A stretch of 64,000 nucleotides of DNA from Protula sp. h YS-2021 (GCA_949752745.1 OX457026.1:47067256-47131255); one strand, 5' to 3'. Positions 37,461 through 47,735 are shown, numbered from the stretch's first letter. Notes: a model not told the origin generated them from the letters alone. Translations and numbers: made by a program.

Positions 37461-37594
37461 TAATTTTCCCTAGGTACATTTGTCGAGCCAGTGTACTAAT
37501 CTTTTGACCATCCCTTGGATTTTAAACAGAATAATGCAATATGTCTTCAAACTAATATTGCGCATTTCCTTTCCATGGTGATTTAGATTATGCT
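37460..37594 (-). pseudogene. Fragment of small basic Polinton ORF (copy A)
   Basis: A minus-strand frame reads LARQMYLGK near 37470-37490, equivalent to RLARQVYPGKSQFLIAAYQD at 47160-47240. It lies just downstream of the integrase, as in copy B. Most of the ORF was lost at the BEL junction. Confidence 0.5.
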
Positions 37595-38656
37595 TCATGG
37601 TGCTTGAATAACAGATTCCTTAACCCAACTATTAAATTTCTTTGACCAGCCTTACCACTTGACACATAATTCTTTCACATCTCGTCTTTTTCGTGTCTTT
37701 AAAGCTGTTTAATTTTATAAATGGATTGATAGTCCTTTGTAACAGCTTGTAATTCTTCTTCATAGAAATCATCATCACTATCTTCTTCTAAGAAGTATTT
37801 TACACGATATAAGTGTATTCTTTGCTTCTTATAACGATGTTGCGTCCATTTTATATGATAATCTCTTTGAAATACACATTTCATGTGTGAAATACGAACT
37901 TGTTTTATCAATGTTAAAATTGTAGGGTATTTGCTTTTTCTTTGATTTTAATTACAATTTATCAATATATCACTTTGGATTCAATGTTCTTGGTAATATC
38001 TAACTATCTATCTACGTTCTTGGTGATAATCCATTTGTTAAGGATCCATGAAGTCTTTGATTATAATTGTAGCTTAAGTCTTGCAAAATATCTGTATACC
38101 GATATAGAATGTGTGATATATCATTCTTTGAGAGTACGTATAACTCTTTAAGAAAAGTTGGCTTTAGCCTTATTCTTAGAAGTATATGCATGAATGCTTT
38201 CTTTCTTTAGAAATTGCTTTACCCAGCTCTTCTTAAATTCTGTTCCATTATCTGTCCTCAATGTTCTAGGTCTTTTTGTTGTTTCTTAACAAATCTTTTG
38301 GAATGCTTGAATGACATTCGTATGACTTTTCTTTGGAATAGGTTGTACCCACAAGTGCTTAGAAAAGACATCAATGACAATGAGTAAAAAGAGATTGTCT
38401 TCATTAAGTTGTGCAATGTTAGCTAGATCTGCCAAGTCCACATCCGGCATAACAGATACTTTGTCGATATATTTATATTTCACTGGTTGAAGTAAACTAA
38501 AAGCATCTTGGTCTTGTAACAAATGTTCCACTTTGAAATATGTTACAGGTTGTTTATTTTGTTTATGTAGTTTGTATAACTTATTGGGTCTGCCAATGCC
38601 CCAGGGATTCCAGGTTTAAAGTGAGTATTGGTTAAGTAGTCTTTCCACGTTGCCAT
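37595..38656 (-). pseudogene. Polinton integrase with chromodomain (copy A)
   Basis: Retroviral-type DDE integrase of a Polinton, which would insert the element. From MATWKDYLTNTHFKPG it runs through VSVMPDVDLADLANIAQ (first catalytic Asp region), FLLIVIDVFSKHLWVQPIP, RTDNGTEFKKSW (second Asp), then KNKAKANFS-stop-RVIRTLK, where the third catalytic residue (Glu of FAERVIRTLK) has become TAA. Frameshifts follow. The C-terminal part keeps VRISHMK, FYEEELQAVTKDYQSIYKI and a chromodomain (RKRRDVKELCVKW, then SKKFNSWVKESVIQ). Overall length is about 350 codons, normal for the family. It is inactive through at least three stops and frameshifts. Confidence 0.88.
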
Positions 38657-38794
38657 AGTAACTTGAAAAGAAAAAAATCATTCACATAGCACAACGTTTA
38701 TCGACATGCAAATGCGAAACACTTAATCACTATTTATTAATTTTCCAATCAGTTATAAAATTATGTTATGTACTACCATACAGACTTTAATGTG

Positions 38795-39800
38795 CTTCAA
38801 ACATTTCAAAAATGTCTATATTCACTTCAGCTCGTCCATTATTGAACGTCACTAGCTCCAATATATCCGTTGACAGTGAAACATTATCATCATACTGTAA
38901 AATAATTCTAACAGCCACAACTAGCATGAGGTCACTGAACAAATCGTATTGGTATTGATAAATGCTGAATCAATGTCATAGGTGTTCCCTGGTACATTCA
39001 GTTCTTCACATTCACTTAGAAAATATTAGATGAAACGATGCCTTGAAATTGTCCTTCTAACAGCTTTCCAGTGTTTATGCATATTCTTCACTTTCAGTAC
39101 CCAGTCAGATTCAAAATAAGGAAGCTTTAAAACACAAAGTCAGTATAGTTTACTTTGAAGACATCATCCACTGTCACTATACATCTGTGAAGAAGGGGTT
39201 GAGATGCTGATATAGTTCGATTTTCTTCTCCAAAACAGTCTGTCAGATAATCCACCACGCGAAAGTACACTCCCACATCAGTACGAACAAAGTGAAATGC
39301 AGAATCAAAATCAAAGCCCTCTGCGTCTTCTATTGCAGTTTCATAACACTGTTCAGTAAACCTTTTGTGTAATTCTATTTTGTTAAAACTGTAGTGCGCC
39401 AATTCCCAACTGACACCCAAGTGCTAAAGCTGTTCTTTATAAAATCCAAAGCGAGTTAATTCATCAATCATAAAGTCTATATAAATCTGTTTGAATTGTA
39501 TTGTATTGTTCTTTAGATCTCTTTCAACTGCTATGGTCATGTAGGGATCCCCCTGCCACATTATACTGAAATAGAGCATTCCAGCCCTTCTTCTAACCCT
39601 TACATGTGGAGTGCCTCACAGGGTAGCAAGCAGGAGTCCTGCGTATGAGTCCTAGTCTTAGGTATGGCCCGACCGGAGTTTGAACCCACGATCTTCCAAT
39701 CTCGAGGCGGCCACTCTAACCACTAGGCCACCGACGCTGGTAGAAATGATATCCATGTTCACAATAAATACGTCTTTACTGCTTAGTCTCTACGAAATGT
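38795..39800 (-). pseudogene. Polinton-associated ORFX (copy A), unrecognised function
   Basis: A decayed minus-strand frame of about 300 codons lies between the integrase and the PC4-like ORF. Readable pieces in order: MTIAVERDLKNNTIQFKQIY, FIDELTRFGF-like, GVSWELAHYSFNKIELHKRF, DFDSAFHFVRTDVGVYFRVV, ISASQPLLHRCIVTVDDVF, then VKNMHKHWKAVRRTISRH, CEELNVPGNTYDIDSAF and ILQYDDNVSLSTDILELVTF. The piece 39127-39420 is still open. A SINE interrupts the 5' part. Copies recur at 34297-34590 and 47460-47560, always near Polinton genes, so I treat it as part of the element. I cannot name the protein; a virion or regulatory protein is possible. Confidence 0.6.
39590..39745 (-). repeat. tRNA-derived SINE
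   Basis: On the minus strand: A-box 'TGGCCTAGTGGTTAGAG' and, about 45 bp on, B-box 'GGTTCAAACTCC', followed by 'GGTCGGGCCATACC'. A non-tRNA body with 'GTGAGGCACTCCACATGTAA' trails to about 39590. It lies inside ORFX coding sequence. This head type is, from memory, common in mollusc SINEs. Confidence 0.75.
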
Positions 39801-39839
39801 ATATCGTTATGCACCTTACTTAAGGTTTCTTTTTTACTG

Positions 39840-40404
39840 TGACTCTTCTAAATACATTGGCTATTCCTCTATATGCACCTCGCCAACTTTTAAACCCTCA
39901 CATTTACCGCAAATTTTTTCAAGTTCACATAATTTAAAGTCATATCTGTGGCAGTGGCAATTATCATTTTCTACACAGACACTGGATGTTGGTGACGACG
40001 CCTTATGTAACACGCTGTTTACTTGTTGCATTACGTCCAGCAGCGTTGCCCATTCCTCATCACTGAAGTTGATATAGTAAGTATAATTTTTCCCTTCAAA
40101 TTGAGAGCTGCGTACAAAGCTGACATACCGCTTGTCACTGAATGTAATTACTTGTAAAGGCTTTGATTCTATTTCTTAAACCAATCATTTTCACTCTTTT
40201 CCGGAGAGATGCTGGTAATCCATGCAGTGTTCATTTGATTCTGATGATTAAACATACTAGTCATCTTCAACTGCCACGCATAAGGTAGCATTGAATTTGA
40301 AATTAGCCGTCAGTGTTTGTCCCTCAATTTTAGTTACAAAGATAACTTTTGATGAGAAATCTGTTGAAGAAATGGTTGTAATTGTTGAAGTGCTGAAGAA
40401 GTTA
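39840..40404 (-). pseudogene. Polinton-associated PC4-like ORF (copy A)
   Basis: Minus-strand frames include VIFVTKIEGQTLTANFKF, then after stops VITFSDKRYVSFVRSSQFEG and YYINFSDEEWATLLDVM, NSVLHKASS, and a Cys/His cluster (CHCHRYDFKLCELEKICGKC). A KRYVS...F.GK...I..SDEEW..L pattern resembles the PC4/SUB1 ssDNA-binding fold, but the match is weaker than at 44393-44742. Copy B (47736-48400) is better preserved. The L2 LINE is inserted at its 5' side (40405). Confidence 0.5.

Positions 40405-40464
<60 letters not shown>
40402..40464 (+). repeat. TTA microsatellite (LINE 3' tail)
   Basis: About 20 TTA units lie at the 3' end of the minus-strand LINE. L2/CR1-type LINEs characteristically end in short tandem repeats, so this is most likely the element's own tail, later expanded. 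Confidence 0.75.
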
Positions 40465-43400
40465 TTTGGACATTTATAACGTGCTTATCTTGCAATGTCT
40501 CTGAGCGCTAACAATACCACGAAACAATAAATATTTGTGTATTAAAAGTAGTAAATATCTGCATATTAAAACACAGTTTAAAACATAATGAAGAATTAAT
40601 AGACCTGGATCAACGGCCTACACGTTATAAGCTTTGCAGAACAGGTGAGTTTTTAACGCCCTTTTAAAACAATAAATGAACTTTTGCTTCTAAGAAAGTA
40701 TGGGAGATCATTCAAGAAATTAGGTGCAATACATCTAAATAAACGATAACCATAATTGTTTCTATGATTAGGAATGTGTAATAGTAATTTGATGACCTCA
40801 CTAATCTTTCTGGTATATATTGCTTGAGCAGTTCTGATAGATAACTTGGTGCCATTCCATTTATGGCTTTGTAAGTCAGAGTAATCATTTTATACTCGGA
40901 CCGCTCTTTTACACGGGGCCAGTCCAGTTCCATAAGAGAATCTGTGATGTGTTCCCGATTTGGTTTGCCGGTAATAAGCCGTGCGGCCTCATTCATAACT
41001 TTTTTTGGTTTGCAGACGTTGACCTTTGATGGACCAATTAGAACAGAGTTGCAATAATCCAATCGGCTGAGGACTAGGGCGTGAACAAGCGTTTTGGTTG
41101 CCTCTTTTGCTAAGAATTTGCGCATATTCTTCATCAGGAATAGGAACAGATGCGGATTACATTTTCTATATAGCTGTCTAGCTAGATGGTAGAGTCGATT
41201 GTTACGCCTAGATAAGGTGCACTAGTAGCTGCTTGTATCTCCTCGTTGCCTAAGGAGAGCGTAACCATGAGATGATCAAAAATTCAGTTTTTTCAGGGTT
41301 TAGTTTAAGTTTATTATCGTGCAATCAATTTCCGATTTAGCAATACCTACCGCAACTTGTAGCGCTGGGCCAAGCTCGGCAACCGATGATACTGATTTCA
41401 TCAACTGGGTATCATCTGCGTATCCAAGAAGGCGTAATCGACATACTAATTGACCCATTGGGGATGATGTATAGTCGCTGTAAAGGCGGGGTCCGAACTG
41501 TGAACCCTGGAGCAGGGCAACGTTGAGCGTCCCCGGTTCAGAATATTCGCCATTTACACATCTTTGCATTGTGCGGTCTTTTAAGTAGGAACTGAACCAT
41601 TGCAGTGCACTGTCTGAAATTCCCTGCGAGGTATAGAATCGCTCAAGTAGGATTTTATGATCGACCGTATCAAAAACAGCCGATAGGTCAAGCAGCGTCA
41701 ACAGCACAGCTTTATTGTCATTCAGACTGATAAGAAGTTGATTAAAAATCCAAGGTATGGATGTTCCTGTGCTATGATTGGCTTTACAAGCCGATTGCAA
41801 TGGTTCACCGATATTATTGTCGCTCATAAATTTCGAAATTTGGACGCATGCCGCTTTCTACATTAATTTCCCAATGTAAAAGTGCCGATAATTCTTAAAA
41901 CAGAGTCCAGATTTGGCTGTTTAATGAGTCGTTTTACTATTGCCGTTCTGCACAATTTTGGGAAATATCCATCATCTAGTGAGTTGTTAATGATTCGCTT
42001 TATAACTGAAATTATCTCTGATGAACATTGTTTTAGTAGGAACGATGGGATGGGGTCAATTTCACAGTATTTGTTAGACGAATGTGATATGATTTTCATG
42101 GTTTCTTCCGCGTCATGCTCCTTAAATGTATGAGGGACATCGTATAGCAAAGCACTACGAGTGCCATCTTAGAAGTTTTCCCGTATTTTCGATACTTTTT
42201 CTTGAAAAAAGTCACTGAACATGTTGGCTAAAGTCCTAGATGAATCATGTCCCGGGAGTGGGTTTTCCTTTTTGCGATGCATGATGCTGTTTATGTCTTT
42301 AAATAGATCACCTTGGTTTGCGCTATTATGTGAAACAAAATGTTCCAAATACTGGGATTTAGCAAGAGTAAAATTCTTATGGGAGTTTTCTTTGGTTTCT
42401 TCATATGACATTTTATCCGATAACAGATTGCTCTTGCGCCATTTTCGTTCTAAGCGTCGCACATAACGTAACTGATCTAGTATGTCATCACTTATCCATG
42501 GATCCTCTGGTTTGTTTTAAAAGTTCTGGTAACAAGTGGTGCGTGTTTCTCTAATATCGCTGAAAGAGTATCGTTATATGCTACTATCAGCTCATCAAAT
42601 GAGAGATCTATGAATGTACGCGTAAGACTGGAGTCTAAAATATCCTTTTTAAATGCTACTATGTTAAGATCTCTAATTTGTCTTAATTGCACCACCCTTT
42701 TAAGGGGCCGTAGTTTGTCTATTGAAATGCCGCAACATATCAGTCTGTGGTCGCTGACTAAGTGTCCTATAGATATGTTTTAATGCGAAAAAAGCTCAGA
42801 CTCACGGGAGGCAATATAGTCTAAAATGTGGCCTTCCCAGTGAGTACTTTGATTTATGTATTGCTGTAGGCCGATAAAGTAGAATACCTCTTGAAGTTGG
42901 CGCGTATCGGAAGCTCTAGCGTCATCCCAGTGCACATTGAGATCTCTGCAAATTACAAGCGGTTCGCCTACAAGACCACTATCCTGCAAAAGGAAGTAAA
43001 CTCTTCACAGATGGTTGATATAGAGCTGGAATGGGGACGATAGAGTGTAAGCAACCGAAGAGACTGCGATCCAGACGTTAAACTCACAACTAGGTTTTCA
43101 AAAGGCGAAAACTTAGAAGTTTGTATCCGTTTTGGTTTAAAGACATCTGTACAGAAAACTGCTATTCCGCCTCCGCGTGGTTCTTTGCGATTCGCATTTA
43201 TAGCCGAGTAGCCTCTCGGACAGACTTCGTTGATGGTATACACATCCACCTCTCGCAACCACATTTCGGTTAGTGAAAATATATCTATTTTATGCTGATA
43301 AATCAATGCTTTTGTTGTATTCAAATGTTTTCTCAAAGATCGCACGTTCAGAGGAGCGAAATGAGATTGAGGTTAAACTCCGATTTTTTCTTTTATTTCA
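40405..43400 (-). mobile_element. L2-type (CR1 superfamily) LINE, decayed
   Basis: A non-LTR retrotransposon lies on the minus strand. An apurinic-endonuclease domain starts near 43380 (NVRSLRKHL, DIFSLTEMWL, PRGGGIAVFC, then VICRDLNVHWDD with the GDFN motif mutated to CRDLN and THWEGHILDYI). A linker follows, then reverse transcriptase with LLTLLDLSAVFDTVDHKILL (motif A), LLQGSQFGP (motif B, degraded) and LLGYADDTQL (motif C, catalytic YADD kept). The C-terminal region has LVLSRLDYCNSVLIG, NEAARLITG and MITLTYKAINGMAPSYLSEL, typical of L2. At least six frameshifts or stops are present. It interrupts the Polinton PC4-like ORF: sequence up to 'GCTGAAGAAGTTA' is shared with 48390-48411. Confidence 0.88.
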
Positions 43401-44085
43401 GTCAAATCATTTCTATCGCAAAAGTTTTGTCTTTGATTTTTGCCGTCATAATTCCTACTGTAACTAAGTAAATGTGTTTCAGTGGGTGATATTATTACCA
43501 GGGTATGCTTGTTTACCCCACGGTTTTTTTGTAAACATCAACACGTGTTCTCTCAATGACATCAATAGCATTGGTTTGTTCCAAACTGTAACCCTGCAGT
43601 GTGTTAAATTATGGCCACTCTCAACATTTGCAAAGCACATGATTGTTTGTATTACGATACATTGTCTTACAACCAGGTGCATAATTCCCGTATTGATTCT
43701 ATACTGTGCGACCGAATTATCCTCTGTGTGTACTTGAAATATGCTTCAGTTATATTGAATCTGCACTGAACTTTCCATCAAAGTCGCTTTTTCTTTTAAA
43801 TCTCAAATTTTTAATTAATAATTAAATAAAAACAATATAAACATAAAATGCAAGAAATAGATATATTTATCCTTATAAAATATGCGCAATGTCCAACATA
43901 ATAATACAATATTTAACAGTTTATTTATCCAACCTGTACCACATACGGGTTACATATGTACTTTTGAAAGCATTGAAGTTGAAGGAAGCTCTGGTCCAGG
44001 AAGAGGTGGTTGACCCAGTTATCTCAAAGCTATTGGAGTGCGTCCTGGTGAAACCCGACATTAAGCAAACTTCGCGGCTTTTAAG
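43401..44085. other. Unassigned stretch between LINE and second Polinton
   Basis: AT-rich. It may hold the LINE 5' untranslated region and/or Polinton remnant. The minus frame 43479-43682 (HNLTHCRVTVWNKPM) has no motif I recognise. Confidence 0.35.
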
Positions 44086-44392
44086 CATTAAAAACTTGGT
44101 TCCATTGTTCTGCATTGAGGTTGATCTAATCGTAGCTCGGCAAGCTCATCATACTGTTGAAACTGTATACAGTGTTCACCGTCACGTTCAATGACTCTCA
44201 CTTTTAGATCTTCTGAGACTGGTAGATGAAATCCTGGTATTGGTAAGGATTCAAAATAATCCTTCACCACTCCCCGATCTTCAAGAGATCGGATAATGAA
44301 AGTTCCACAGTAATAGGTTGTTAGTTCATCCAAGTAATCCAGAGACAGTGCCACGTTTGAGTTCATTATGACAAATGAGTTCCACTGAACCA
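44086..44392 (-). CDS. Unrecognised ORF downstream of PC4-like ORF
   Basis: Open on the minus strand for ~100 codons, from MVQWNSFVIMNSNVALSLDY through RSLEDRGVVKDYFESLPIPG to EDLKVRVIERDGEHCIQF. It directly follows the PC4-like ORF on the same strand and may be the continuation of that reading frame after a stop, or a second small Polinton gene. Composition (acidic/aromatic, few low-complexity runs) looks protein-like. Function unknown. Confidence 0.35.
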
Positions 44393-44742
44393 TCTTGTGA
44401 TTGTCACAACATTTTTACGCATCAATCTGCTGATCCATCGACGTCATATGCTTCTTCAGTATCTGTCATTCTGTCAATGACAACAAAATTCCCTTCTTGG
44501 TAGGATATAACCTCCCAGAAGCATGACCCGTGATATGTTCACGAATGTTAACCAACACTTCCTGTTGATATTTCACTAGTTTAATATATTTTTCTCCATT
44601 AATGGGTATCATAATCGATAAATCATCTCCACTCATCTTCTTCATAGACTTCGCAGTGGCAACAGTTTTACGCTCAGGTGCTCATATTTTTCGCTTTTCA
44701 CACGGTAACATATTAGCTGTAGGCGGACGCTCAAATCTTTTC
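44393..44742 (-). pseudogene. PC4/SUB1-like ssDNA-binding ORF beside Polinton polymerase
   Basis: The minus strand starts MKRFERPPTANMLPCEKRK, continues after a frame break with RKTVATAKSMKKMSGDDL, then NGEKYIKLVKYQQEVLVNIR, EHITGHASGRLYPTKKGILL, SLTE-stop-QILKKHMTSMDQQID. The pattern V-NIREY..-G-..PTKKGI.L...-W..L is the signature of the PC4 C-terminal domain (a homodimeric ssDNA- and transcription-related binder). The conserved Trp codon is TGA here (TEW became TE-stop), so it is a pseudogene. It abuts the polymerase remnant head-to-head. A role in element replication or transcription is inference. Confidence 0.75.
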
Positions 44743-46008
44743 ATTTTTCTAAACTGTGGCTGCCTTTGACAACCACATAAATGGCATGAGTCAACATGAC
44801 AGTGGCACGGAAATCAACTTACTACTCATCATTGAGAATGAGAATAGACATTATTGCCTGATTAAAAACTTTAGTCAACTTTTGAAGTATCGTACAAAAC
44901 TTCATGGCAAAAAGTGTTACTGCTACAATTGTTTGCATGGGTTTATGCGACAAGTCCTTTTCGAAAAAAACATCGTGCAGTTTGTGGGAAGCATGGAACA
45001 CAGCGGGCGTTTATCATTTCCACAGAATACAATTATCTGTTTCAAGGGCATTGCAAAACAACAAAAGGCACCCTTTTGTCATCTATGCTTACTATGAATG
45101 CTGTACAGAGAAGCAGGAGGCTGATGGTTACCAACACCACAAGGCTAATAGTTTTGCCTATGTTGCCCTAAGCGAATACAAGAAGTGTACTTCTGTGCTT
45201 TACCGTGGAGACAATACCGTCCACACATTTCTACAGTATATGTTGGATGAATGTAATCGCATTGTGAACCGAATGAACCACCCAAAACCTATTGAAATGA
45301 CTGCTGAGGATAAGTTTGCTACTCATTGTTACATTTGATGGGAGTGGATTATGTGCGAGATTATGATCACATCAGTGGGAAATGCCGTGGAGCAGCTCAT
45401 AGCGTGAATGCAACCTACAGTTTCGCTTAAGAAAGGATCAACAAGGAAAGTGGGATTCATTCATCATCCCTGTTCTATTCCACAACCTACGAGGATGTGA
45501 ATCATCTTCTTATGGAGAGTATAGGAAAACTCAAAGGGTTGAAGCTGTCGGTCATTCCCAACAATATTGAAAAGCACAATCTAAAATTCAGTGACTCGTA
45601 CCAATTCATGGCAGCATCCTTGCAAAAAATTAGCAGCCGACTTAGCGGCTTAACGCAAAGATAAGTTTCAGAATATGACTGCTCATGTGCGTAACAATCA
45701 GCAGCAAGAGTTACTTTTGAGAAGAGGAGTATATCCCTATGACTATTTTGACGAACCCTGGAAGTTTGCAGAAACCAAGCTTCCATCTCAAGAAGACTTT
45801 TACTGCCAATTGTCTCAAAATCTGTAAACTTACGGTTAAAGTTGATTCCCAATCTCAGTGACAAGGAAAAGTATGTAGTACACTATAGAAATTTGCAGCA
45901 ATATGTATCTCTTGGATTGAAAGTGACAAATGTGCATCGAGCCATTATGTTCCAGCAGAGTAAATGGCCAGCTCAATATACTGAAGGACAAAAGAAAGTT
46001 TACATATG
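44743..46008 (+). pseudogene. Polinton DNA polymerase B (copy B)
   Basis: Second polymerase remnant: EINLLLIIENENRHYCLIKN, a zinc-finger-like HGKKCYCYNCLHGF, Exo I region VIYAYYECCTEK, VLYRGDNTVHTFLQYM, MNHPKPIEMTAEDK, the DYDHISGKCRGAAHS zinc-binding part, FHNLRG, LSVIPNNIEKHNLKFSD, LLLRRGVYPYDYFDEPWKF and finally KLIPNLSDKEKYVVHYRNLQ. In Exo I the first catalytic Asp (DFE) is Tyr (YYE), whereas copy A keeps DFE. The segment between YPYDYFDEPW... and KLIPNLSDK is deleted, and the polymerase motifs downstream are missing. Frameshifts occur at about 45060, 45330 and 45500. The two copies match region by region over about 35.65-36.3 kb versus 44.75-45.5 kb. Confidence 0.88.
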
Positions 46009-46264
46009 ATAAAAAAATTATTGTTGCTCACGTAATTGCTCTATTGGCTTCTAATTTGTACCAAAGATACCTCTTAGATAGTGCCAATATAATCGAAAAT
46101 ATAACTTCAGAAGAAATTTTAGTGAAAAGTCACAAAGCGTCAAAGTCAGTGTAAATGCTGTTTTGAGTATTCCTCGGTTTATAATGTTTATAGCCGCCAT
46201 TAATACCGTGTGCGGTATCCATTGGAACGCAGTAGGGCCTGGATTCGAGTTTGCATTGAAGTTA
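46009..46264. other. Unassigned, probable Tc1 flank
   Basis: Joins the end of the polymerase remnant to the Tc1-like transposase. It may contain the Tc1 3' untranslated region and end, but I could not identify a terminal inverted repeat. Confidence 0.3.
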
Positions 46265-46905
46265 TCAACGTGTTAATTTTGTACTGAGGATATCCTCGAT
46301 CAATGCTTGCCTCAATTCCGCGAGGTTTTGAAGCGGTGGGTTAAGGGCATCAACATTATTTTCGACATCAACATTATTATCTAAATAATCTCTACACACT
46401 CGAACAATGTGTGGGTGGGCATTGCTCTGCATTAGAATGGTGTCATGACCTTGCTGCACAAACTCGACCACTTGGTTGGTGAAAACGGTATCCATATGAC
46501 GATTCGCGGTCAAATTTTCATCAATAATGAGCAGTTGGGACCTCCATCCAAGGCGTATTGCGCTCCAAACCATGACTGAGTCACCACCGTGCCTGTTAAC
46601 TTGTTTTATGCAACATGGCGCGTAGTGTTCACCGGGTCGCCTGTATACGCGTTGACGTCCATCTGCGACTCATCTGAAAACATCATACACCGCAAATTGT
46701 TACGTCTGCATGCTCCATGGTTGTGGTTGTTGGTACAGTGCACTGGATTTCACCGTCTCCCGCGTTTCTCGATTTAGCACCACTCCAATGTACACCCGAC
46801 GAGCGCGGATCCCATGTTCGCGTAGGCGCCGTATAACGGTTTTTCCAGCTTATGCGGTTACTCATCGTCCAAGGATCTCCGTTGCTGTTATTGTGGCTGG
46901 TCCAC
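46265..46905 (-). pseudogene. Tc1/mariner-like transposase remnant
   Basis: Minus-strand frames give, in order, KTVIRRLREHGIRARR and YIGVVLNRETRE (helix-turn-helix C-terminus and linker), then YRRPGEHYAP, MVWSAIRLGWRSQLLIIDEN (DDE core, first Asp region degraded), HDTILMQSNAHPHIVRVCRD (the second Asp of the family's QQDNARPH is Ser here) and a shortened C-terminus LQNLAELRQALIED. The usual PDLNPIEHLWD segment is replaced by a short NNVD duplication, so the third catalytic residue is lost. About 640 bp remain of a ~1-kb gene. It is inserted in the small Polinton ORF. Confidence 0.82.
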
Positions 46906-47240
46906 GCAATGTCCCCGCAACATATTCAAACATATTTCAAATAAACTGGCTAATTCATCTTTTGTAGCTTGCTTCAATAAGGATTTACGTCGTTTAGCAC
47001 TACTACGTGCTAATAAATGAAGAAATGGTTGATTAGTTTGATTTCGTCTAGGGATCTTGACCTTCAATGCTAAACTGTTGTAATTCTTCTTCATAGACTA
47101 TTTTATTCATATAAACATAATGTGTATCATTTGGTAATAGCTGTGCGAATATGAGGTTTGCTTGTAGCATCTTGATATGCCGCAATGAGAAACTGAGATT
47201 TCCCTGGATACACCTGCCGAGCAAGCCTTACCACTTGACA
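46905..47240 (-). pseudogene. Small basic Polinton ORF (copy B)
   Basis: Minus-strand pieces: RLARQVYPGKSQFLIAAYQD, YMNKIVYEEELQQFSIEG, then PFLHLLARSSAKRRKSLL and KDELASLFEICLNMLRG. Polintons typically carry a small basic ORF in which 'RRK.LLK...KE.L..LCEIC.N.L.G' is conserved. Here it is cut by the Tc1 remnant immediately after NMLRG and is missing its 3' end. Its 5' end is fused by deletion to the integrase chromodomain. Function unknown (possibly a core protein). Confidence 0.6.
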
Positions 47241-47400
47241 AATAATTCTTTCACACCTCGTCTTTTCCGTATCTTCAAAACTGTTTCAATTTTATACATG
47301 GATTGAATGTCTTTTGTAACGGCTTGTAATTTTTCATAGAAATGACCACCAATATCTTCGTGTAAGAAGTCTACAGGTACGTTTGCCGATGTAAAAATAG
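47241..47400 (-). pseudogene. Polinton integrase C-terminus, chromodomain (copy B)
   Basis: The minus strand reads YEKLQAVTKDIQSMYKIETV, then LKIRKRRGVKELFVKW, the first half of the integrase chromodomain. This matches copy A at 37640-37760. The rest of the integrase is missing. The frame runs directly into the small basic ORF, showing a deletion. Confidence 0.8.
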
Positions 47401-47620
47401 CGATACATCATTCCTTTAAGAGTACATATAACTTAGTAGTAAATACAAGTTCCAACAGGTATTTAAGTGCCTAGGCTGTTCTTTCTGGAATCCAAAGCGA
47501 GTTAATTCATCAATAAAGTATGCACATGTCCGTTTGAAAATAACGTCCATATTTACTTTACTGCTTAGTCTCTACAGAATATGTACCAGTACGCACCTTA
47601 GAGAAGAGTCACGCTTCTCA
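47401..47620 (-). pseudogene. ORFX fragment (copy B)
   Basis: The minus strand at about 47480-47560 reads NMDVIFKRTCAYFIDELTRF then GFQKEQ, equivalent to ORFX copy A around 39430-39790 but without the SINE. Only the N-terminal part remains. Confidence 0.55.
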
Positions 47621-47735
47621 ATGCATTGGCCATTTCATAGTGTCACGCTTCTCAATGCATTGGCTATTTTTCTATATGCATCTCGCCAACCTTTAAAGCT
47701 TCACATTTACCACATAGGTTTTCAGGTTCACATAA

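Noticed and set aside
39590..39745. Functional tRNA gene on the minus strand
   Set aside because: A and B boxes are good, but stems do not close and an unrelated tail follows, as in SINEs; it also interrupts a Polinton ORF.
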